Below, one piece after another: positions 49,583 to 56,838 of a DNA stretch of 64,000 bases; position 1 is the stretch's first letter, and the number at the start of each line of letters is the position of its first letter. Below the pieces are notes generated by a model. The model searched no databases, was not told where the DNA came from, and saw only the letters and a program-made list of their open reading frames with translations. Position numbers and translations under genes: made by a program. Source of the DNA: Sulfitobacter alexandrii (lineage in GTDB: Bacteria > Pseudomonadota > Alphaproteobacteria > Rhodobacterales > Rhodobacteraceae); the NCBI RefSeq assembly GCF_001886735.1, contig NZ_CP018076.1:806001-870000 (forward strand), given 5' to 3'.

Positions 49583-50334
49583 AGATCGCTTTCGTGGCCA
49601 GCCGGGCCGACGTGGCGCAGACGGCCCGTGCCGTTCTGACACAACGATACGGCAACGTGCCGCCTGCCGAGGCCGAGGTGATCGTCGCGCTGGGGGGCGA
49701 CGGTTTCATGCTGGCGACCCTGCACCGCACCCAGGCGCTGGATGTGCCGGTCTACGGTATGAACCGGGGCACGATCGGCTTCCTGATGAACGAGTACAGC
49801 GAAACCGACCTGATCGACCGCCTGCGCGCGGCCGAGACAGCGGTGATAAACCCGCTGGTGATGCAGGCCACGCAGATCAACGGCGACATGGCCACGGCGC
49901 TGGCCATCAACGAGGTGTCGTTGCTGCGCGCGGGGCCGCAGGCCGCCAAGTTGCAGATTTCGGTCGACGGGCGGCTCAGGATGCACGAGCTGGTCTGCGA
50001 CGGGGCGCTGGTGGCCACACCCGCCGGATCGACAGCCTACAATTATTCCGCACACGGACCGATCCTGCCCATCGGGTCCGACGTGCTGGCGCTGACGGCC
50101 ATGTCGGCGTTCCGGCCCAGACGTTGGCGCGGTGCGCTGCTGCCCAAGCAGGCGAAAGTCCGCTTCGACGTGCTGGAACCCGAAAAGCGCCCCGTGATGG
50201 CGGATGCCGACGGCACCTCCTACCGGGACGTGATCACGGTGGAAATCGCATCCGAGCCGACGGTGTCGCACACGATCCTGTTCGATCCGGGTCACGGGCT
50301 GGAAGAACGCCTGATATCCGAACAGTTCACCTGA
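49579..50334 (+). CDS. nadK: NAD kinase
   Basis: NAD kinase makes NADP from NAD and ATP in the cytoplasm. The 251-residue product has the GGDG motif in [34 protein letters not shown], the NE motif in [10 protein letters not shown], and the conserved [19 protein letters not shown]. The start GTG 49579 gives the usual alphaproteobacterial N-terminus ([13 protein letters not shown]) but lacks a ribosome binding site. A 10-codon open frame ends across it. It is divergent from glyA and convergent with the SCO gene. Confidence 0.95.
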   Translation: MKIAFVASRADVAQTARAVLTQRYGNVPPAEAEVIVALGGDGFMLATLHRTQALDVPVYGMNRGTIGFLMNEYSETDLIDRLRAAETAVINPLVMQATQINGDMATALAINEVSLLRAGPQAAKLQISVDGRLRMHELVCDGALVATPAGSTAYNYSAHGPILPIGSDVLALTAMSAFRPRRWRGALLPKQAKVRFDVLEPEKRPVMADADGTSYRDVITVEIASEPTVSHTILFDPGHGLEERLISEQFT

Positions 50335-50345
50335 CCTGCGGCGGT

Positions 50346-50912
50346 TCAGTCCTGCGCAGAGAGGTACTTCAGCGCGATGTCGGCGGCCTGCCGGCCCTCC
50401 AGCACGGGCGGCAGCAGGGTCAGGACGTCCCCCTCGGCATCCATGAGATAGATCAGCGACCCGTGGGAGTAGACCGGCCCGTACTCGGGGTCTTCGTAGG
50501 CCAGCGCATGATCGACCGAGAATGCCTCGTAGGCCGCCGCCAGTGCCTCCGGCGTGCCCGTCAGGCCCAGCAGGGCAGGGTGTATCTCGGAGAGCGGCGC
50601 GGCCATGGTATCGACCGTGTCGCGGGCGGGATCGACGGTGATCATCACCGGTTGCACGGTGATGCCCCGCGCGCCAAGAATGTCCGTCACCTCGCCCATC
50701 ATGGGCAATGCGGCGGAACAGATGCCGGGGCAGTTCGCATAGCCAAAGAACAAGAGCTGCGCGTTGCCCGCCGGGTCGGCCTGGGTATGGGGCCGCCCGA
50801 AGTGATCGACCAGCGCATAGGGGCCACCCACGTCGAAGGGCAGGGGCGTTTCGGCCACGGCGCCACCCGCGGCCACGGTCGCGCAGGCAACTGCGATCGC
50901 GCGCCAGATCAT
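50346..50912 (-). CDS. SCO1/SenC family copper chaperone-like protein
   Basis: The 188-residue thioredoxin-fold protein has an N-terminal signal (MIWRAIAVACATVAAGGAVA). The copper ligands of SCO proteins are present: Cys61 and Cys65 in GYANCPGICSAALP, and His150 in YSHGSLIYLMD. SCO proteins deliver copper to the CuA site of cytochrome oxidase or manage periplasmic thiols. The start at ATG 50912 overlaps the upstream gene's stop by four bases, making it the third gene of a three-gene operon of exported cysteine-containing proteins. Confidence 0.93.
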   Translation of the reverse strand: MIWRAIAVACATVAAGGAVAETPLPFDVGGPYALVDHFGRPHTQADPAGNAQLLFFGYANCPGICSAALPMMGEVTDILGARGITVQPVMITVDPARDTVDTMAAPLSEIHPALLGLTGTPEALAAAYEAFSVDHALAYEDPEYGPVYSHGSLIYLMDAEGDVLTLLPPVLEGRQAADIALKYLSAQD

Positions 50913-51478
50913 TTGAACAGGTACGACTTGAACGCCTCGTCCGTCTCCAGACCAAGGCCAAGGTATCCGTTCTTCTCGATCTCGGCGGCAATGCGCGGAT
51001 CGCGGCGGAACCACGGGCCATCGCCGGCCACGTCAGGGTTCTGTTCGGCCCAGTGACCAGTGAAACGGTCCGTCTTGGCCCAGTCGCCGCCCGCCGTCTT
51101 GACGCGCTGGACGAGGTAGATGTTCGAGGCTCCAAGGTCCGGGTCCTCGATCAGCAGCCCGTCCACGGTGACGTCCTGTCCGCAATAGGGCAGCAGGTCG
51201 ACCACGGCACCGCTGAAGGCGGACTGGTTGTTCTTGGTCGCGAGCACCAGCGCGTCGTCCGCGCTCCGCAGGAGGCCGAGCTGTCGCGCGCCATCGCCGC
51301 AGTTCGCGGGGCAATCCCCGGTCAGTTCGCACATCACGTCCACGACGCGCGCGTCGAAAAGAGCGGGCACCTCGGCGTAAAGGTTCCACGACCGCGCTTC
51401 GGAGTCTGCGGAAAAATCCTGCGCCGCCAGCGGAGCGGCGAGCAGCAGAACGGCGGCGGCGGTTGCGAGCGCCCTCAT
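50909..51478 (-). CDS. Periplasmic protein of unknown function with four conserved-type cysteines
   Basis: This 189-residue protein begins with a signal peptide (MRALATAAAVLLLAAPLAAQ). The mature part contains Cys50, Cys56, Cys60 (VMCELTGDCPANCGDG) and Cys99 (LLPYCGQDVTVDG). The spacing C-x5-C-x3-C looks suited to a disulfide or metal site. The rest suggests a beta-rich domain (VTVDGLLIEDPDLGASNIYL). I do not recognise the family. It is flanked on both sides by four-base overlaps, with the SCO gene after and a HHxC protein gene before, so it is part of their shared process. Confidence 0.82.
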   Translation of the reverse strand: MRALATAAAVLLLAAPLAAQDFSADSEARSWNLYAEVPALFDARVVDVMCELTGDCPANCGDGARQLGLLRSADDALVLATKNNQSAFSGAVVDLLPYCGQDVTVDGLLIEDPDLGASNIYLVQRVKTAGGDWAKTDRFTGHWAEQNPDVAGDGPWFRRDPRIAAEIEKNGYLGLGLETDEAFKSYLFK

Positions 51479-51921
51479 TCCTTCGGCTCCGGGATCGCGA
51501 AGGATGGAACCACGTCGTACTCCTCGTGGGTGGGGTTGGTGATGCCCATATCCTCAACGACCTTCTCGACCACGATGTACTTCACGCCGTCGCGTTCATA
51601 AAACATGCCGTCGGCGGTGATCGTGTGCGACGCGAGCGTCAGGGCGGTGTCGCCCCCTGTCGCATTCGCCTGTGGCCCCAGCTTGAGCACGGTATAGACG
51701 GTGCCATCCTCGGCCAGCAGACCGATGGGAATACCGCCCGCGGAACACCACATGGCGCAGGTGTGGTGGGCGGAACCCACGACCGCGTCCGGCCCGCCCA
51801 TGACACCGGAATAGTAGCACCACGTATCGATAATCTCGCCGGTGACGGTAATTCGCTCCGCCGCGGCCATCGTAGCAGGTGCCAGCACCAGCGCCAGCAT
51901 TCCCCCGAATCTCTCTAACAT
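51475..51921 (-). CDS. Exported HHxCxxxC protein of unknown function
   Basis: The 148-residue protein has a signal peptide (MLERFGGMLALVLAPATMAA) and a small beta-domain. Its motif is DTWCYYSGVMGG (Cys35) followed by SAHHTCAMWCSAGGIPIGLL, with His52, His53, Cys55 and Cys59. Similar proteins occur near copper, cytochrome and SCO genes, as I recall, and have no assigned function. The motif could bind copper, haem or form disulfides. I set the start at ATG 51921. It is the first gene of the operon and overlaps the next by four bases. Confidence 0.82.
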   Translation of the reverse strand: MLERFGGMLALVLAPATMAAAERITVTGEIIDTWCYYSGVMGGPDAVVGSAHHTCAMWCSAGGIPIGLLAEDGTVYTVLKLGPQANATGGDTALTLASHTITADGMFYERDGVKYIVVEKVVEDMGITNPTHEEYDVVPSFAIPEPKE

Positions 51922-52012
51922 GTCTGTCCCCCTTCTGAATGAAGTAAGGTTATGCGCTGTCCGGAGTTTCGGCCAAATCACATTTTCGAACGGCGCGCGA
52001 ATGGCCGGTGCG

Positions 52013-52038
52013 GGAACCGAATCGACGTATGGGACGTT
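52013..52038 (+). promoter_or_regulatory. EcfG-like general stress promoter of csbD
   Basis: GGAAC (52013-52017), 17 bases, CGTT (52035-52038). This matches the alphaproteobacterial general stress sigma factor consensus GGAAC-N16/17-CGTT. It lies 66 bases before the csbD ATG. Whether this organism has EcfG is not visible here. Confidence 0.6.
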
Positions 52039-52104
52039 TGATATTCGAACCTGCCGCAGCGTTTTACGGATGTCGGCAGACCAGCAATATCAAGGAGACA
52101 GAAA

Positions 52105-52302
52105 ATGAATTGGGACGAAATCAAAGGCAACTGGAAACAGATGACCGGCTCAATCAAGTCGGAGTGGGGCAAGCTCACCGACGACGAGGTCACCGAAGCG
52201 GAAGGCAACCGTGACAAGCTGGTCGGCAAGATCCAGGAGCGGTATGGCGTGGCCAAGGACGAGGCCGAGCGTCAGGTCGACGATTTCGCCGCGCGCCAGT
52301 AA
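52105..52302 (+). CDS. CsbD family stress protein
   Basis: The 65-residue protein matches CsbD: MNWDEIKGNWKQMTGSIKSE, WGKLTDDEVTEAEGNRDKL, and VGKIQERYGVAKDEAERQVD. It is acidic and helical, accumulates in general stress responses, and has no known biochemical activity. AAGGAGACAG precedes the ATG. Its promoter matches the alphaproteobacterial stress sigma consensus, and a strong terminator follows. Confidence 0.95.
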   Translation: MNWDEIKGNWKQMTGSIKSEWGKLTDDEVTEAEGNRDKLVGKIQERYGVAKDEAERQVDDFAARQ

Positions 52303-52320
52303 GCCGCGAACAGACAACAT

Positions 52321-52350
52321 AAGGGCGGTCCATCGGGACCGCCCTTTTTC
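52321..52350 (+). terminator. Terminator of csbD
   Basis: AGGGCGGTCC (52322-52331), an ATCG loop, GGACCGCCCT (52336-52345), then TTTT. Confidence 0.95.
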
Positions 52351-52387
52351 GTGCTTTTTCGTGAGGTTGCCCCGAGAACCGCGGTGA

Positions 52388-53626
52388 TCAGTCGAGCGTG
52401 AAGAGTTCCTGCCGCTGGGCGACCCCCCGCAGGCGATACTGGCCTAGCGACACGAGTTCCGGCGTGGATTCCAAAAGAGGTTGAGCCACGGCGGAGGAGA
52501 TGATGATGCCCTGATCCAGTGGGCGCGTCATGCCCAAGATGCGGGCGGCGGTGTTGACGGTTGGGCCGATCACCGTGAAATCCAGCCGGGTCTTCCCCCC
52601 GATGTTTCCATAAAGAACGTCACCGGCGTGAAGGGCCAGCGTGAAATCGGCCGTGGCCAGCCCCTCGGCCTCGCGGGCGGAGTTGAGTTCGCCGAAGGCC
52701 GCCCGCAAGTCCAGTGCGGTTTGGACGGCGATGCGCCGGGCGTCGGGCAGCGCGTCCAGATCGAAGATCGCGAGCATCCCGTCGCCCATGAATTTCAGCA
52801 CGTTGCCGCCGTTGCGCTCCACGATCTCGACTGCCGTGCCGAAACTCGCGTTCAGCAGGTCGATGACCGCATCACCCGGCAGGGACTCGGAGATCTTGGT
52901 GAACCCCCGAAGGTCGAAATAGAGGATCACCGCCGAGATCGTCTCGGATGAGCCGCGCATGATCGCGCCCGAAAGCACCCGACGGCTGGCATCGCGGCCC
53001 ATGTAGGCCGCGGTGATGTCCTCGGCCATCAGGCGGTTCGCGCCGCATTTCAACGTGAGGCACAATGCCGGAAGCTGGCTGCGTATCGCGTCGCGCTGGG
53101 CTTCGGTGAAGCCGCCCGGCGCGTCGGTCGTCAGCGACAGGGTCATCCCTTCCGCGCCGCCGGGACCGAGATCGGTCGGGCTTGCGTGGTTCGGGTCGAT
53201 GAAAAATCGCTTGAGCGCGAAATACTCGGTGCAGCCACGGGCGCGCAGGTCTTCGAAGATCGGGAAGTCGAGTTCCGGTTCCGGGTCCGTGAGATCCTGC
53301 CGCATTTCCGAGATGCCGGTGTTCAGCAGGTAGAAGAGCGGACTTTGCCGGTACTCCTCGGACCCTGAGTTCGACCGCTGGTACCCGAACCTTTCCTTGA
53401 CGCCGTTGCGGAACCAGCGGAACGCGACTGCGCCAATCTCGGGATGGTGCGCGCGCAGGGAAAGGTTGACCCGGTGCAGGGGCACGCCCGCCGCGACCAT
53501 CCGTTCGCACCATTCGACGGTCCAACGTTCGACGGGCGCGTTCTCGAGCCCCTGACGGATCAGCCAGTCGGTCAGATCCTTGAGCGCCGCCGTCATTTCC
53601 ATCGCGTCTCGGACAGGGGCAGTCAT
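52388..53626 (-). CDS. Class III adenylate/guanylate cyclase
   Basis: The 412-residue protein has a soluble N-terminal domain of about 215 residues and a C-terminal class III cyclase domain. Metal aspartates lie in VILYFDLRGFTKISE (Asp238) and VLKFMGDGMLAIFD (Asp282), and the catalytic Asn/Arg pair in IGPTVNTAARILGM. The N-terminal region (residues 20-215) has no membrane segment. Its composition, with WTVEWCERMVAAGVPLHRVN and FPIFEDLRARGCTEYFALKR, recalls the sensory part of other alphaproteobacterial soluble cyclases. It converges with csbD and precedes prpE's end by 30 bases on the same strand. Confidence 0.92.
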   Translation of the reverse strand: MTAPVRDAMEMTAALKDLTDWLIRQGLENAPVERWTVEWCERMVAAGVPLHRVNLSLRAHHPEIGAVAFRWFRNGVKERFGYQRSNSGSEEYRQSPLFYLLNTGISEMRQDLTDPEPELDFPIFEDLRARGCTEYFALKRFFIDPNHASPTDLGPGGAEGMTLSLTTDAPGGFTEAQRDAIRSQLPALCLTLKCGANRLMAEDITAAYMGRDASRRVLSGAIMRGSSETISAVILYFDLRGFTKISESLPGDAVIDLLNASFGTAVEIVERNGGNVLKFMGDGMLAIFDLDALPDARRIAVQTALDLRAAFGELNSAREAEGLATADFTLALHAGDVLYGNIGGKTRLDFTVIGPTVNTAARILGMTRPLDQGIIISSAVAQPLLESTPELVSLGQYRLRGVAQRQELFTLD

Positions 53627-53655
53627 GGCGGTTCTCCCGGCTGTGTTAGGTCAGT

Positions 53656-55548
53656 TCATCGACCACCATAACCGATGGTTTGCAGCGCGGCCCTGATTTC
53701 TTCGAGGATGGCCGGATCGTCGATGGTGGCGGGCAGGCGGAATTCCTCGTTGTCCGCGATCTTGACCATGGTCGCGCGCAGGATCTTGCCCGACCGGGTC
53801 TTGGGCAGACGGTCCACCACCAGCGCCTGCTTGAAGGCGGCGACGGGGCCGATCTGGTCACGGACGCGTTTGACGCATTCGGCGGCAATCTCCTCGTGCG
53901 GGCGGTTCACGCCCTTGGAGAGACAGACGAAGCCGACCGGGGCCTGCCCTTTCAACGGGTCGCTCACGCCCACGACGGCACATTCCGCAACGTCCGGGTG
54001 GCCGGCCAGCACTTCTTCCATCGCGCCGGTGGACAGGCGGTGCCCCGCCACGTTGATGACGTCATCGGTGCGCGCCATGATGTAGAGATACCCGTCCTCG
54101 TCCATCATCCCGGCATCGCCGGTCTCGTAGTAGCCCGGAAATGTCGTCAGGTAGCTCTTGCGAAAGCGGTCCTCGGCGTTCCAGAGCGTCGGCAGGGTGC
54201 CGGGGGGCAGGGGCAGCTTGATGGCGATGGCGCCAAGGGTGCCGCGCGGCAGTTCCTTGCCGCTTTCGTCGAGGATGCGGATATCGTAGCCGGGCATCGC
54301 CACGCTGGGCGAGCCGATCTTGACCGGCAGGTCGTCCAGACCGGCGGGGTTCGCGACCATCGGATAGCCGCTTTCCGTCTGCCACCAGTGGTCGAAAACG
54401 GGCTTGGCCAGTTTCTCCTGCGCCCAGATCACCGTGTCCGGGTCCGCGCGTTCCCCCGCGAGGTAGAGCGCGCGCAGGCAGGACAGGTCATATTTCTTGA
54501 TGAACTCGCCTTTGGGGTCCTCGCGCTTGACCGCGCGGATCGCCGTGGGCGCGGTAAAGAAAGAGCGGACGTTGTGTTCCTCGATGATGCGCCAGAAGGT
54601 GCCCGCGTCCGGCGTGCCGACGGGCTTGCCCTCGAACACCACGGTGGTGTTGCCGTGGACGAGTGGCCCATAGCAGATGTAGCTGTGACCGACGACCCAA
54701 CCGACGTCGGACGCCGCCCAGAACACGTCGCCGGGATCCACGTTGTAGACGTTCTTCATTGTCCAGTTCAGCGCGACGAGGTGGCCGGCGGTGTGGCGCA
54801 CGACGCCCTTGGGCGCGCCGGTGGTGCCGGACGTATAGAGAATGTAGGCCGGGTGGTTGCCCTCCACCGGCACGCAATCTGCCGGTTCGGCGGCCTCTTG
54901 CGCCGTGGTCCAGTCGATGTCCCGCCCCGGGGTCAGGTCGCAGCGGTGCTGCTCGCGTTGCAGGATCAGGCAGACCTCGGGCTTGTGTTTCGCCATGTCA
55001 ATCGCCCCGTCCAGCAAGGGCTTGTATTCGACCACCCGGCCCGGTTCCAGCCCGCAGGAGGCGGCCAGGATCGCCTTGGGCGCGCAGTCGTCGATACGGA
55101 CGGCAAGTTCGTTGGCGGCAAAGCCTCCGAAGACCACGGAATGCACCGCGCCGATGCGCGCGCAGGCAAGCATCGCGTCGATGGCTTCGGGCACCATGGG
55201 CATGTAGATGATGACCCGGTCGCCCTTGGTCACCCCCTGCGCCTGCAGCGCCCCGGCGAGTTTCGACACGCGGTCCTGCAATTCGGCAAAGGTGATTTTC
55301 TGCTGGGTGCCGGTGATCGGGCTGTCGTGGATGATGGCAAGCTGGTCCGCACGTCCGTTTTCGACGTGACGGTCCACCGCATTGTAACAGCCGTTGACCC
55401 GCGCGTCGGCATACCATTCGTAAAGATCCGCCCCCCGGTCGAACAGGGCCTTCCGCGGCGGTTCGATCCAGTCGATGCCGCCTGCTGCATTCAGCCAGAA
55501 TGCCTCGGGGTCGTTCTTCCAGGCTTCAAAGGTCGCGCGGTAGCTCAT
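53656..55548 (-). CDS. prpE: Propionate-CoA ligase
   Basis: PrpE activates propionate to propionyl-CoA with ATP. The 630-residue product is an acetyl-CoA-synthetase-like AMP-forming ligase. The N-terminus AFWLNAAGGIDWIEPPRKAL is followed by the P-loop YILYTSGTTGAPKGVVRHTA, FDHWWQTESGYPM, GYYETGDAGMMDEDGYLYIM, and the C-terminal lysine motif LPKTRSGKILRATM. Acetyl-CoA synthetase is a close relative, but the pattern fits PrpE better. A cyclase gene follows on the same strand; the methylcitrate or propionyl-CoA carboxylase genes are not here. Confidence 0.92.
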   Translation of the reverse strand: MSYRATFEAWKNDPEAFWLNAAGGIDWIEPPRKALFDRGADLYEWYADARVNGCYNAVDRHVENGRADQLAIIHDSPITGTQQKITFAELQDRVSKLAGALQAQGVTKGDRVIIYMPMVPEAIDAMLACARIGAVHSVVFGGFAANELAVRIDDCAPKAILAASCGLEPGRVVEYKPLLDGAIDMAKHKPEVCLILQREQHRCDLTPGRDIDWTTAQEAAEPADCVPVEGNHPAYILYTSGTTGAPKGVVRHTAGHLVALNWTMKNVYNVDPGDVFWAASDVGWVVGHSYICYGPLVHGNTTVVFEGKPVGTPDAGTFWRIIEEHNVRSFFTAPTAIRAVKREDPKGEFIKKYDLSCLRALYLAGERADPDTVIWAQEKLAKPVFDHWWQTESGYPMVANPAGLDDLPVKIGSPSVAMPGYDIRILDESGKELPRGTLGAIAIKLPLPPGTLPTLWNAEDRFRKSYLTTFPGYYETGDAGMMDEDGYLYIMARTDDVINVAGHRLSTGAMEEVLAGHPDVAECAVVGVSDPLKGQAPVGFVCLSKGVNRPHEEIAAECVKRVRDQIGPVAAFKQALVVDRLPKTRSGKILRATMVKIADNEEFRLPATIDDPAILEEIRAALQTIGYGGR

Positions 55549-55769
55549 GTCGTCGTTCCTCCCGTTTACGATTGGTTACGCGAGGCGGGGGCGGCGGAAC
55601 AAGAGGCTTCGCCCGGAGGCGGCCATAAATGCAAAGAAATTTTCTATGGCATTTGGACGACAGCGGACGAGTTTACATCGCCGGCACGGGTTTGCGGCTG
55701 TTCTTTCCGGGCCTGCGTGCTAAGTGCGTTGCAGTACCTGTTGTCTCTATCTGCTCGGAGAAGATTACC

Positions 55770-56537
55770 ATGCGCGCCACCTCGCTTGCTTTCGCCCTCG
55801 CGGCCTCCTGCCTTGTCGCCCTGCCGGCTGCGGCGCAGGAACGGTCGTTCAACTTTGCCCTGCGCGGTGGAATCGGGGCGGCGCCGGCCTATCCGGGGTC
55901 CGACGATTTCACGGCGGCACCCGATCTCGGCTTTACCTTCGGGGCACTCAAGTGGGGCCGGGTCGATGTGGGCAACGGGGTCCGCGCCATCCCCGACAAC
56001 GGCTTCGCCTTCCGCGGGGCATTCAAGTACGTGGGCTCGCGCGATGTTGCGGACAATCCCGAACTGGCCGGGCTGGGCGACATCGACGCGGCGGTCGAAC
56101 TGGGCTTCGGGCTGGTCTACCGCGAGACGAACTGGCAGGTCTTCGGCGAAGTGCGTCACGGTTTCGGCGGGCACCACGGGGTGACCGGCACGCTGGGCGG
56201 CGATCTGATCTTTCGCCCCAGCGACAGGCTGACGATCCTCGCGGGGCCGCGGATCAACATGGGCAACACCGAATACGCCCAGACCTACTTCGGCGTGACC
56301 CCCGCGCAATCCGTGGGGTCGGCCTTTGCGCCCTTCGCGGCGGACGGCGGTGTGCTCGGGGCGGGCGTGACGGTCGAGGTGATCTACGAGCTCGACGACC
56401 GCTGGGCGCTGGAAAGCGCGGTGACCTACGAACGGCTGCAGAACTCTGCCGCGGACAGCCCGATCACCGCTGCCGGGTCCGAGGATCAGTGGACCGTGCG
56501 CTTCGGGGTCAGCCGGGTCTTCGACTGGCGGTTCTGA
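55770..56537 (+). CDS. MipA/OmpV family outer membrane protein
   Basis: The 255-residue protein has a signal peptide (MRATSLAFALAASCLVALPAAAQ) and a beta-barrel composition ending in Phe (RVFDWRF), the outer membrane assembly signal. GGIGAAPAYPGSDDFTAAPD and FGEVRHGFGGHHGVTGTLGG are typical of MipA/OmpV barrels. MipA scaffolds peptidoglycan enzymes in E. coli; OmpV-type proteins act as porins or adhesins. The role here is undetermined. The start at ATG 55770 is set by the signal peptide. Confidence 0.9.
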   Translation: MRATSLAFALAASCLVALPAAAQERSFNFALRGGIGAAPAYPGSDDFTAAPDLGFTFGALKWGRVDVGNGVRAIPDNGFAFRGAFKYVGSRDVADNPELAGLGDIDAAVELGFGLVYRETNWQVFGEVRHGFGGHHGVTGTLGGDLIFRPSDRLTILAGPRINMGNTEYAQTYFGVTPAQSVGSAFAPFAADGGVLGAGVTVEVIYELDDRWALESAVTYERLQNSAADSPITAAGSEDQWTVRFGVSRVFDWRF

Positions 56538-56578
56538 GCCGACGGCGGGCCTGTCCGCGCAGCGGATGTCGCAAACGG

Positions 56579-56617
56579 GCCGGGGTGTCGAATTTCCGAC
56601 AGCCCGGCTTTTCTTTT
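56579..56617 (+). terminator. Terminator of the mipA gene
   Basis: GCCGGGGTGTCG (56579-56590) and CGACAGCCCGGC (56597-56608) pair with one mismatch, followed by TTTTCTTTT. Confidence 0.9.
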
Positions 56618-56681
56618 GGGCGCAGGCTGATCCGCAGGGACGGCATCCCGCCGGTCCCGTGTCATGACAGGGTTCACGACA

Positions 56682-56792
56682 ATGGGTGACAAGCTCGCCA
56701 ACAAGAAGAAGAAAGCCCAGAAGGCCGCCAAGCCGGCGCCGAAGGGGCCGACCACCGTATCCGAGATCAAACCGTCCGCCCCGCGCAAGTGA
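56682..56792 (+). CDS. Small lysine/alanine-rich protein (36 aa)
   Basis: The 36-codon frame encodes MGDKLANKKKKAQKAAKPAP followed by KGPTTVSEIKPSAPRK, strongly basic and without a membrane segment. An in-frame ATG at 56664 would add six residues. An AGGG lies upstream of 56682, so initiation is plausible but not strong. A terminator for maeB follows immediately on the opposite strand. It resembles the basic tails of ribosome-associated small proteins in composition only. I recognise no family. Confidence 0.5.
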   Translation: MGDKLANKKKKAQKAAKPAPKGPTTVSEIKPSAPRK

Positions 56793-56797
56793 GACGG

Positions 56798-56831
56798 AAA
56801 AGGACCGCCCCGGCGCTGGCCGGAGCGGTCC
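56798..56831 (-). terminator. Terminator of maeB
   Basis: On the minus strand GGACCGC (56831-56825) pairs with GCGGTCC (56808-56802), with an inner CCGGC/GCCGG stem, followed by TTTT. It starts eight bases after the maeB stop. Confidence 0.75.
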
Positions 56832-56838
56832 GCAGCAC

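Noticed and set aside
49385..49642. N-terminal extension of glyA
   Set aside because: It adds 86 residues not seen in the family and crosses the divergent promoter region; ATG 49384 has a good ribosome binding site.
53680..56184. 834-codon plus-strand open frame opposite prpE
   Set aside because: Antisense to a clear PrpE and running into the mipA gene out of frame; no promoter or ribosome binding site.
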